NCBI RefSeq assembly: GCF_036711975.1
Contig: NC_091972.1
Span: forward strand, 39,313,001-39,377,000
Length of the DNA stretch: 64,000 nucleotides
From: Onthophagus taurus
Taxonomy: Eukaryota > Arthropoda > Insecta > Coleoptera > Scarabaeidae
Direction: 5' to 3'
The translations under genes were made by a program, and so were the position numbers. Below the pieces are notes generated by a model. That model was not told where the DNA came from, did not search any database, and saw nothing but the letters and a program-made list of their open reading frames with translations. Position 1 is the first letter of the stretch; the number at the start of each line of letters is the position of its first letter. This document shows, one piece after another, positions 10,624 to 19,391 of this stretch.

Positions 10624-12039
10624 TTATTGATTGTTAGTTAGTTTACACATCCTCTGCACCGGGGAGTTGGCTAAAACATTGGATCTGCAATTCCTCAAAT
10701 AAAACTGATTTGTACTACGTGTTGCACGCGTAGGCACCGCGAAAATGATCCGCGACAACAACCAACCACAATCCAATTCACCTTGCACTAACTTCTGCAA
10801 AAACTTGATGCACTGGTCATCTCTTCTTACGTCTAGTGCAGAAAAACTGTGACGCCGCAGCAGGGATGCGTAATCCATTCCACGATCCGGGTATGATCCG
10901 TCCAGGCGTAGAGACAAATATTTGAGAAATCTCCTCTGAATTCTCTCCAATATAAGTCTATGACACACATAATGTGGCGACCAAATTACAGAGCCATATT
11001 CCAATTTGGACAATACAAAGGTCGAAAATAGGGTCTTGTACACACCGATATCAGAAAAAGCACGCGAGGTGCGCAAAACGAAACCAAGCATCCTCGCAGC
11101 AGAAGATGCAATATTTTCGATGTGAGGTACAAAAGACAATTTGCGGTCAAAAGTTACTCCCAGATCCTTGATTGTAGATAATTTCTCAAGAAGAACACCT
11201 TCTATATAATAAGAAGATGGAAGAGGAGACAGCTTGCGTGTAAAACTAACTGCACCGCACTTATTGGCATTAATCTTTAGCTGATAACGGTTACACCATT
11301 CCACCAAGACGTCCAAATCCGACTGAAGACTGACAACATCACGGTCCGCAAAAATAGGTCGGAATAGTTTCAGATCATCCGCATAAGCTAGTACGCTTGA
11401 TGAAAATTTGTCTAGAAGGTCATTCAAGAAGATAACAAATAGTAGGGGGCCTAGATTTGAGCCCTGAGGAACACCAGACCTAGCCGTAAACTCCATAGAC
11501 GCATAACCGTTGTAGTACACATAATTTATACGACCCGATAGGTAAGAGGCAAATAGTTTCATAAACTTAGGAGATAAGCCAAAAGCACTAAGTTTATACA
11601 AGAGGACGTCATGATGTATCATGTCGAATGCTTTAGAAAAATCAGTGTATACCACATCTACCTGACCGCCCCTATCCAAAGATTCACAAATTACCTCAGT
11701 AACCACCGCGAGGTTGGTAATGGTCGAACGACGCTTGATAAACCCATGCTGATATGGTGACACAAATGACTGAACCTGTGGATAAATCATCTTGTAAATA
11801 ATCTGTTCAAATACCTTAGCGAAATTGGACAATAACGATATTGGTCGATAATCAGTAATGTTGGTACGTTCGCCATGCTTGAATACAGGAACAATGCGTG
11901 AGCGCTTCCAAAGTTTAGGAAACGAGCAAGTGCTTAAGGATAGGTTAATTATTAAATGAAGCGGAAGTGCAAAAACTGCACAGCAATCACGAATGAAAAA
12001 TGCAGGAAGATCATCATCACCAGCAGTAAATTTATTAGG
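10624..12039 (-). CDS. Reverse transcriptase of the Jockey-like LINE (ORF2 C-terminal part)
   Basis: Open for ~470 codons from a stop at 12040-12042 to the stop at 10624. Order: TAGDDDLPAFFIRDC, KLWKRSRIVPVFKHGERTNI, TDYRPISLLSNFAKVFEQII (RT motif 1/2), QHGFIKRRSTITNLA, VVYTDFSKAFDMIHHDVLLY (motif A with catalytic Asp), SGVPQGSNLGPLLFVIFLND (motif B), VLAYADDLKLF (motif C, YADD catalytic pair intact), then ECNRYQLKINANKCG-like and thumb regions, ending in a basic tail. From the ATG at 11832 the frame is 402 codons. All catalytic residues are retained, but the protein is separated from its endonuclease part by the stop at 12040. The RNA template would be its own transcript. Confidence 0.85.
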   Translation of the reverse strand, partial: PNKFTAGDDDLPAFFIRDCCAVFALPLHLIINLSLSTCSFPKLWKRSRIVPVFKHGERTNITDYRPISLLSNFAKVFEQIIYKMIYPQVQSFVSPYQHGFIKRRSTITNLAVVTEVICESLDRGGQVDVVYTDFSKAFDMIHHDVLLYKLSAFGLSPKFMKLFASYLSGRINYVYYNGYASMEFTARSGVPQGSNLGPLLFVIFLNDLLDKFSSSVLAYADDLKLFRPIFADRDVVSLQSDLDVLVEWCNRYQLKINANKCGAVSFTRKLSPLPSSYYIEGVLLEKLSTIKDLGVTFDRKLSFVPHIENIASSAARMLGFVLRTSRAFSDIGVYKTLFSTFVLSKLEYGSVIWSPHYVCHRLILERIQRRFLKYLSLRLDGSYPDRGMDYASLLRRHSFSALDVRRDDQCIKFLQKLVQGELDCGWLLSRIIFAVPTRATRSTNQFYLRNCRSNVLANSPVQRMCKLTNNQ

Positions 12040-12858
12040 TTACCTTTTTAGGAAATGAAGAACCTCTTCTTCGGTGACATCGGTAACAAATACTGGAGGA
12101 TACGTAGAGTGTACATCAACCATGTTATAAGCAGAGACACCAGAATATACTCCAGAGAATTGATCTGCAAAAGCATTAACTATTTTTTCAGGATCAGTGT
12201 AGGTGGACTTATCACGCATCATTTTTCCAGGAAGTCGAGAGGTCGTTGTTTTCTGTCTTTCTGTATATAATTCCAAAAGTTACGGGGATCAGAACTAAGC
12301 GATTGTTCAGCACTAATAGTAAAAGAAGTATACGCATCAGAGATTTTCTGTTTAGTCAAACATCTCAGTCTTTTATATTCCGCTGAATAGAAAGCACTAT
12401 TGCTTCTCCTCCACTTCCTCCTATAATACTCTTTCAACTTTAATAGCCGCTTAATTTCTGGGGTGTACCAAATAGGGTATGAGGATCCACGACTCAATCT
12501 CTTAGGAACAAATAAATCCAAAATCTCATACAACTTTTTATAAAAAGCTCACAAAGCATCATCCGCATTAACCTCCACATTTAGAAAAGACCAATCCGTG
12601 TAAAGTAGTTTATCATACATGCCAGGAAAGTTGGCTCTTCGAAAATTATATCGACCACCCAAAGACGGAAAGTTCGGCAAACCATCATTTGCCGTCAGTA
12701 AATTCATTGTAATATCTAAGGCAGGATGGTACTGATCCTCGTAGACGAAGGGACAATCATCATGAACAAGATCAAACTGATGGTCAGTATTTGTCAGAAC
12801 CAAATCCAATAGACGATTGTCACAGTTCAGTACATGATTGAGTTGGCGAAGGTCCAGA
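12040..12858 (-). pseudogene. Endonuclease-end and linker part of the Jockey-like ORF2, broken
   Basis: Continues upstream of the RT. LRQLNHVLNCDNRLLDLVLT and CPFVYEDQYHPALDITMN (12549-12858) form the C-terminal end of an AP-type endonuclease domain (the DQYHPAL region corresponds to the catalytic S/D-H-x-P segment). After an in-frame stop at 12549 comes FYKKLYEILDLFVPKRLSRG and PIWYTPEIKRLLKLKEYYRR (the linker). After a frameshift near 12240-12276 comes DRKQ/ERQKTTTSRLPGKMM and VTEEEVLHFLK. Two lesions plus the stop at 12040 mean full-length ORF2 cannot be made. Confidence 0.75.
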
Positions 12859-13120
12859 AAATCAATTTTCTAGCTTTTAGGTAATTTATTTTTTTTAGAC
12901 ATTTGTTTTGTAGATTTTTCATAGCTTTTGTTGTAGGCGCTTCTCCTAGTTTTAGAATCTCAGTAGTAATACCATCTTCACTTGGTGATCTAGCGTTCTG
13001 CATCTGCATTAAAGCGTACTGTATTTCATTCGTTGTAATGTCAATCTCTCTGCGGCTTAGTTGAGATCTGCACATCAATGGAAATCGAAATATCCTACAT
13101 TTTCTGAAGCTATTGGACAC

Positions 13121-13344
13121 ATTTTTCAGAAGCAGTTATTAGATCGTGTAGATTTTGAAATGTCAGTGTTATTGACTCTCAGTGAAACGAGTTCTCCTCA
13201 TTGTAGTTGTTACTAAGTCGCATAATGTTTCTTAAACACAGTACTGTTTTATTTTTACTTAGTCCTAAAAATGTACAATTAATTATTTTGACAACTGTTT
13301 ACCTGCATAATTTTTTTAGAAAACTTAACTCTATAACCACTTAC
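13121..13344. other. Unassigned
   Basis: Between the LINE and the possible membrane-protein exon. No ORF or repeat was recognised. On the minus strand it would be the start of that exon's intron. Confidence 0.3.
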
Positions 13345-13503
13345 ATGCCAACTAAGAAGATGATGTGGGCCACATAATCCCAATTGTTGAAGAATTACAA
13401 ATAATGCAATACAAATAATTTCTGATATCGTAATACACGTAGTTGGTATTGATACGTAAGGAATCATCTGGTTTTTGTGTATAGAATCATTTATCACCAA
13501 CAT
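13345..13503 (-). CDS. Possible first coding exon of an unidentified membrane protein
   Basis: ATG at 13503 (minus) opens 53 codons that stop precisely at a consensus donor (TGGCAT|GTAAGT) in phase 0. The peptide includes MIPYVSIPTTCITISEIICI, then ALFVILQQLGLCGPHHLL, so one probable membrane helix. I do not recognise the family. It is divergent to caspase A with only 191 bases between the two ATGs, which would imply a shared promoter region. No downstream exon was found; to the left lie LINEs, so the gene may be broken or chance. Support is the ATG-to-donor frame and hydrophobic composition only. Confidence 0.3.
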
Positions 13504-13694
13504 CGTATCTTTTTTTTTATTTTTCCAAGATAAAGGTAAACACTATAGATCAGTCATATCCTGTATTTACTTGAATTATTAAAATTATCTTGATAATGAT
13601 AACGGATTTGTTCGAATAAAACCGTTGTATTGAGTGCAGTTTATTTCATTATTTCAAAAATTTCGACATAATTTTCTAATTTAATAAACAAACT

Positions 13695-14773
13695 ATGTCA
13701 AAAGAATCGGAACATGATAAGTAAGTTATAAAGTGATTAATCTTAACATTTTTGTATTACGCTTCTTTTGTGTCCTTCCTTAATAGCAATTTTTCAATAG
13801 AAATAGACGAGTTGGAAGATGCAAGGCGAATGGATATTAATAACGATAAAGAATCAGGAAATTTTTTACCGTACCAAGCACAGCTGGAGAACGTATTAAA
13901 TATAAAAGTTAAAAAGACGGGATTGTATTATGGGTTAAACACTAAAGTTCCAACTTATAACACACAATCCCCAAACAATCGTGGAATGTTACTATTAATT
14001 AACAATATTAATTTTAAAATGGGTGGAAAGGCAGAAAACGAGGATAACGTAGATCACGAGAATATTAAGGAACTTTTTACACAACTCGGTTTTATTGTTG
14101 TAGAAGCCATAAATAAAACCAAATCAGAAATGGAAGAAATCGTAGTATCGTTGACTACTAATCGAGATTTAGAAAAATACGACATGTGTGCCACTATTGT
14201 TATGAGTCATGGTGAAACAAAAGATGGACAAACCATGATTGAAACTATTGATGGTGAAAATTTAAGTACCAAATGGATTGTAGAACAATTTTATGAAGAT
14301 AAGTGTGAAGGGATGATTGATAAACCGAAAATTTTTATATTTCGGTGCTGTAGGTAAGTTTTTAAAGTGATTTCTTAAAATATGATGTTTTTTAAGTAAT
14401 AAAATTATGTTTTTTTTTAAGAAAATCTTTCACAGACGGTATACATAGCGACGCATATTTGTTTAAACGAAAAATAAAGGATATCCTAATTTGTTATTGT
14501 ACTATAGCAGGTAATTAATTTGAAAAACAACAATTTTATTAAAAACAAATTCTTTTCTTTGTAGATTGTAGTAGTTGTCGGGTTATAACTTCAAGTTCAT
14601 GGTACATCAATGACCTTTGTCAAGTATTTATGGAGAATGCCCATGACACAGACATAGAGAGTCTTTTAAAAATGGTCGATCAGAAACTAAGTGTTCGCAA
14701 TGATGGAAATTATTGGGAAACCAGCTGCTTTCGTAGCATTGGTTTTAAGGTTTGCTATTTAAATCCTTGTTGA
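13695..14773 (+). CDS. Caspase-like protein A (four exons), altered active-site region
   Basis: Exons by splice consensus and phase: 13695-13720, 13787-14353, 14422-14510 and 14565-14773; 296 residues. Cysteine protease of the caspase (C14) family. A short N-terminal prodomain of ~70 residues carries no CARD or DED that I can see. The p20 part has NNRGMLLLINNINF, catalytic His150 in TIVMSHGE, and DKPKIFIFRCCRK with candidate catalytic Cys197. The p10 part has CRVITSSSWYINDLCQVF and ends GFKVCYLNP. Departures from consensus: QACRG is RCCRK, and the usual R-x-GS-x-x-D before the L/I helix is KAENEDNVD. The S1-pocket Arg (of RG) and the p10 Arg are present. The inter-subunit linker is short. Paralogue of the gene at 23205. 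Could be a low-activity or decoy caspase; that is inference. Confidence 0.85.
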
Positions 14774-14934
14774 TTTCTGCTTGTTTACATTAATTTGTTT
14801 TCCTTGAAAAATAAGTACTTTCTATTATAATTGTCTTATTTTATCTTATTTTATAATCACATATTAAAATTTAATGAATGAATTTATAATTTATTAATTT
14901 TACATGTTCGTTTCTTTGTGTAACTTTGAATTTG

Positions 14935-14940
14935 AATAAA
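14935..14940 (+). promoter_or_regulatory. Candidate polyadenylation signal of caspase A
   Basis: First AATAAA downstream of the stop codon, about 160 bases into the presumed 3' UTR and before the RTE-type LINE fragment begins. Confidence 0.45.
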
Positions 14941-14991
14941 ACTTTTTAAAAAGTAAATTTGAAAGTGAAATTGTGTTAATGTTAAATTATA

Positions 14992-15750
14992 GTGATGAAA
15001 TTTAATATATGCATACTAGGCGAGAAGCGATTCGCCCTCATCGAACACATTTACACCAATGCAACACTACGTGTTAAATTGGGCGAGGACATTCTGACGA
15101 AAAAGATTCAGATTGAGAGAGGCGAACAGGGAGACACGATATCACCTAAACTATTCATTGGAGAATATCTTCAAGAAACTATCTTGGGAAAAGAAGGACC
15201 TACCTAAATCAACTGACATTTGCGGATGACATCATACTAAGAGGCAACTACCCAGAGAAGTTGAAGGATATGCTTGAGTAGCTCCATAAAGTATCAGCAG
15301 AAATGGGTCCAAGGATGAACCTCTAAAGGACACAGACGTTGACTCCGGACGCTCTTCAGTTTCCGATTAAAAATCATATCATAGAAGTTGTAGAACACCT
15401 TAGTTAAGATATCAAGCTGAGCAAAAAAAAACAGACCACCGAAATAACAAGAGGGATAGGTTTGACATGGGCAGCATTTGAGAAACTCGGCTTCATCTTC
15501 AAAAATCCAGCTTGCTTATTAACCCGAAGCGGAAAGTGTTCTAATCCTGCATAGTAACAAGATATAGTATTCCAACGCACTCACAAAAAAAAGTGCCAAT
15601 AAGCTAAGTACAAACCAAAAAGCCAAGGAGGGTATAACGCCGGAGATCAATCTTAGAGACAGAGTGTGCGTAATGAGGAGATCTGAAGGTGCATTAAGAT
15701 CACAGATGTACAGGCGAGAATTGCTGGCCTGAAGTTTCGATGGGTGATGA
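14992..15750 (+). pseudogene. RTE-type LINE remnant (RT core and C-terminal part)
   Basis: Translates in shifting frames to EKRFALIEHIYTNATLRVKL and KIQIERGEQGDTISPKLFIG (RT motif-B region, normally RGVRQGDTISP), then LTFADDIILRGNYPEKLKDM (motif C; FADD), EMGPRMNL, and finally VQARIAGLKFRWV (C-terminal R/K-W region). Many stops. The hAT element at 15751 begins directly after FRWV, and similar C-terminal LINE-like sequence resumes after it, so the hAT seems to have inserted into this LINE. Confidence 0.7.
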
Positions 15751-17648
15751 CTAGAGCTCGGATTCTTCGGTACCTAAGTCCAGTCGACCAGTTCACGAAT
15801 GTTGCGTTATTAACGAGTGACGCATAGCCAAGGTCCCGAGTTCTCTGGTTTGCAACGTTGTCATAGTAATCCATAGGCGCGCGTTAGCAAGGGTCTGTAT
15901 TAACGCTAAATAACCAAGTAATTATATATTTTATCATAATTTTTCTCGACTCTCAGTTCCTATTTGGTGAAATGATTGAATAATAATGACTTTTTCTAAA
16001 TTTACTTCAGAAAATGACGACCGTTTGGGTGTTAAAATGTCTTTAAATCTAGAAAATATTCTTTCGACATCACAACTGGTAACTGGCGCAAATTTAAATG
16101 TTGGAACTAACGGGCCATATTTAGAAGATATTTCTTGGTTGGAAAATGAATTGGTTGCAATTTCTTTTAAAATATTATAATTGGGATTGCGTGAAATTAT
16201 TGCATGAATTTTATGCTGCAATTTTGTAGTAAAATCCGCATCTACATTTTTTAATTGGTTCAAAAGTCTCTCAATTTTAAAAATCGACGTAGCAACTTCA
16301 ATATTCTGTCTTTCTAAAAACTGGTGCGTTTCTGGTATTTGTTTAAAATTTTCGTAAATAAACTTGAGATCATTGTGTAAGGTTTCCCTCTCTAAAATTT
16401 TTTTACATACTTTAATACTCATTGCAGTGTCTGTTAACTTTTTTATAAAAGATCGTATGTTCTCAAAATTTTGGTAATAAAAAAAGCAGCAACAACACAA
16501 GTTGGGGAACATTTCTTTATATAAAGATACTCGAAATGGTGCTTTAAGTAAAACTTTTTTAACATTGTTAATTAAGACGTTAACGTCTGGATATGTTTCC
16601 CTGATAAATTCGCAAATCCGATGTAATCCGTGGGCTAAACATGTTAAATGTAATGCATTGGAAAACTGTTGCTGTAAAAGCTTTCCGGCATCAGATACAA
16701 AAAGTAATATTTTTTCCGGAGAATTGGACACGTTCAAAATAGCTTCTTTAATAATCTCAAATATGACCTCTGCGTTTACGGTATTTCTGAATTCCGTCGA
16801 CACTAAATAGGGCCGATAATGTCTCTGAGGATCCAAAATACCTACCACTACGTTGACCACACATCTACCTTTTATTGTTGCAATGGTTTTATCATATTCA
16901 GGTAAAAGGTACGGTTTTCTAATTGTGGATTCATCAGGAAGTTCTCGCCCGGTATATTTTTTAAATAAATCTCGTAAACTAGGATTATTGAGCTTTGAAA
17001 GAGGTATATTCGCCGATACAAAAGCTTGGCAAATGTCTTCAAAAAATTCTTTGCTCGATGGTCCCTTCATGTTTTGCTGATGTTTTTTTGGTATCTATAT
17101 GCACCTGCAATTTCTGCCGCTTTGCAAGAAATCCGAACAGCAGTTGCAAAATGCTACATTATCGTCAATTAATGTGAACGTATCGCCAAAAGTCGCTATT
17201 AAGTGTGCCATTGAAATAAATTATAAAAACTAAAACAATAGGGCTGAATATGGTAATTCAGTTAATAAAAATCAAAAAATTAACTCTTAATAGAAGTAGT
17301 TTTAAACTACAAAACCCAAAACAACAAGGCACTTCTAATTAACAAAAATCAAGAAAATATTCGATGATAATTAAATAAAATAATCAATCGGTTTGAAATT
17401 ATAAAAACTGAAACATTCGTACAATTCTAATTCATAAAAATAAATGGCTTTCACGAAGATAACAAGGATATTAAATGAATACTCGGAACGCAACACGGAT
17501 AAATGCAGGCCTAGCGTGCTTGTAGATGTGTTAGCGATCGGAACGGTATATCGGGTGGTCGGAGTGCATTTACAATCGTGCCCCATAGGTTCTGCGCTGT
17601 CGACGCTACTGAGCCTACTGAGACGGTACCGAAATATCCGAACTTTAG
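15751..17648 (-). mobile_element. hAT-family transposon with decayed transposase
   Basis: Imperfect terminal inverted repeats: CTAGAGCTCGGATTCTTCGG at 15751, and CTAAAGTTCGGATATTTCGG as the reverse complement of the right end (17625-17648). It encloses a minus-strand hAT transposase relic. I could not confirm a perfect 8-bp target duplication (left flank GGTGATGA, right flank TGATAACA). It lies within an RTE-type LINE. Confidence 0.7.
15934..17211 (-). pseudogene. hAT transposase (CGGBP1-like architecture), frameshifted at the N-terminus
   Basis: The main frame of 378 codons (15934-17070) is open. It starts MKGPSSKEFFEDICQAFVSA, has a transposase core with NALHLTCLAHGLHRICEFIR, and ends with the hAT C-terminal dimerisation block FAPVTSCDVERIFSRFKDIL. 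Upstream, an ATG at 17211 starts MAHLIATFGDTFTLIDDNVA then FCNCCSDF, a C-x-x-C BED-like zinc finger. Its remainder (RQKLQVHIDTKK then HQQN) lies in other frames, so at least two small indels separate finger and core. The organisation (finger, then SNIPL-type helical region, then hATC) is that of CGGBP1-like hAT proteins of insects. Long for a relic, so only moderately old. Confidence 0.8.
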
Positions 17649-18639
17649 TGATAACAGATAACCACGAAAAATAGGGGGAGAAATTGGCTAAAATGGGGTT
17701 AGAGAGACATGGAAAATCATGGAAGAGGCTTACATTCAAAGTGGATAGAGGTAAACTGAGAAAGAGGAAAGAAATTAGAAGATTACATCATATCTTTGAT
17801 TTAATTTTTTGTTAGGAAACGTTTGAGATATTATATCTATGGTATTTTGTTTTTCTTAAAAATTCATGGGGAAAGAAATGAATTTTTAAGAAAAACAAAA
17901 TACTATCGTAAAAAGAATGTTTTTAGGATCTCAATAATAAAAAAAAAATGTTGGCATTCCATTTAAAAAAAAAGGTGACAGTCGCCATTTTGAAATAATT
18001 CGTCCAATTGAAAATATGATATCACCATCGTGTAGAGAATGTCCTAAAACCTAAAACGTATTACTGCCAAATATTTTGAAAGTAGTACCCATAATGTGGC
18101 TAAAAAAAAATAAGGCGCTTACTCTGAATCAGGCTGTATACATACCCCAAGAATATTTGAATAATCAAAATTTAATCTGAACCTTTCATTACTTCTGGGT
18201 TATACAAAGTTGTTTTAAACCTGTAATTTGGAGATTTAACCATTAGGAAAGTTTGATGCTGAAACGATAAGCATTTCAGTTCCAAACACACCGTCCAATT
18301 TTCGATTAGGACATAGGCAAATTCATGAATTTTGGGAAAAATCAAAGGTGAGAAATCATTTTGTCAAATCTGCAGCTCGAAGATTTTTTCTGACACAGAA
18401 CAAAGCATCTCAGCAAAATAATTCCATATATACGAATATAAAAGAGACAAGAATGATTACATTTCGCAATTTGCGAAGAAATACAACAACAACATACATA
18501 TCTCGCAAAATAGTTTAAGTCCCGTATCTAAATAATAAAGAACAAAAATGAAAATCCGGTAACTGATGCAGATGATATATTATGTAGATATACTGCCAAA
18601 ATTTATACAAAACAAACATCCATACAAATGAACATATGG
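17649..18639. other. Unassigned sequence with small hairpin
   Basis: The first ~150 bases resemble the continuation of the LINE C-terminus after the hAT. Apart from the hairpin at 17842-17903, no gene is seen. ATTCCATTTAAAAAAAAAGG near 17960 resembles the AAATGGAACACCCTGTAT motif found in the foldback elements further right, so part may be decayed transposon. Confidence 0.3.
17842..17903. repeat. Near-perfect hairpin, 26-bp arms and ~10-base loop
   Basis: GTATTTTGTTTTTCTTAAAA with ATTCAT is followed, after a short spacer, by its complement ATGAATTTTTAAGAAAAACA and AAATAC. It is AT-rich. It could be a terminator-like structure of a small RNA, a tiny palindromic repeat, or a replication-slippage product. 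No terminal features were recognised. Confidence 0.7.
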
Positions 18640-19380
18640 AAATCGAAATATTAAGATCTGAAATAGCAAGAGTCATATTGTACATAAAATCTGCAAATCA
18701 CCCAGACTAGATGGGATACCAGCCAAGGTCTTCAAAGCTGTCGTAAGACAAAAACCAAAAATCATGCAGATTCTATGCTTAAAAATATGGTTAAAAATCA
18801 CTGGTTATAATAATTCATAAAAAAGGCTCACCAGGCTTCAATAATTACAGATCAGATGTTTTGGTTATCAATGAAGGGCTAAAAGCATTTTTGTTTCCAA
18901 GATATCAGAAGAACAAAGAAAAGAACAAATATTAAACATATGGCTGATCATCGATAGGGCAAGAGAACACAACATACGAGATACCTATGCCTCGTAGACA
19001 TGAAGTCCTTCGATTCGGTAGACTGTGGAATATACTCAAGGTAATAGGCACGCCAGATCATTTAGTCATGTTGATTCAACATTTATATGCAAGGAACAAC
19101 AACTATATTGAAACAAACACCACCTTCTTGCCTACACAACATATACAACGAATTTGTCATGAGCCAAGTTTTTGGTTATTGGAACGAGGGTATCTCGATT
19201 GATGGGAAGTAGTTTAGCAAACGGGAAGCCACAGTAAAACTAAGCAAAATTTTGAAAGGCAAACCGAACAGATGGAAAACTTGTAAAGGGAGACAGGTTG
19301 AGAAAATTGACGGGACACCCTATGGACCAGGCCATACAAATATTTGTATGGCTCAGGATCAGGAGGAATAAAGAAGAATA
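18640..19380 (+). pseudogene. LINE reverse transcriptase remnant (RTE-like)
   Basis: Fragments: EIEILRSEIARVI, then PRLDGIPAKVFKAV (G.DGIPAE.FK), then NIRDTYALCLVDMKSFDSVD in neighbouring frames (RT motif A, D.K.FDSVD), and RLWNILKVIGTPDHLVMLIQ then HLYARNNNYIETNT. Numerous frameshifts. The RT would continue past 19210 but only traces remain. The pogo-like transposon is inserted just downstream at 19392. Confidence 0.65.
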
Positions 19381-19391
19381 GTAAACACTTA

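Larger units (their letters stand above)
10477..12858 (-). mobile_element. 5'-truncated Jockey-like non-LTR retrotransposon
   Basis: Minus-strand LINE whose 3' end is an (ATT)n tail at 10477-10510, preceded by a GGCAATAAAGTGAA signal-like stretch. Its 5' end is truncated within the endonuclease region at about 12858. It is nested inside an RTE-type LINE, fragments of which flank it on both sides. The reverse transcriptase is nearly intact, so the copy is younger than its host LINE. Confidence 0.85.
9766..13120 (-). pseudogene. RTE-type LINE remnant, interrupted by another LINE
   Basis: Minus-strand fragments in correct order. The 12860-13120 part reads REIDITTNEIQYALMQMQNA then ARSPSEDGITTEILKLG, the segment before the RT core (K.PG.DGI..E.LK). 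The 10136-10480 part reads TTNKIISKRGVRQGDITSP, the RT motif-B region, then a thumb-like part. The 9766-10092 part reads VEDVIERTAKWTWVG and WVDDVVEKAGKNWLQPAQNR, the characteristic C-terminus. Several stops and frameshifts are present. The middle of the RT (the motif A and C core) is missing, and the gap is occupied by the Jockey-like LINE at 10477-12858. Confidence 0.75.
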
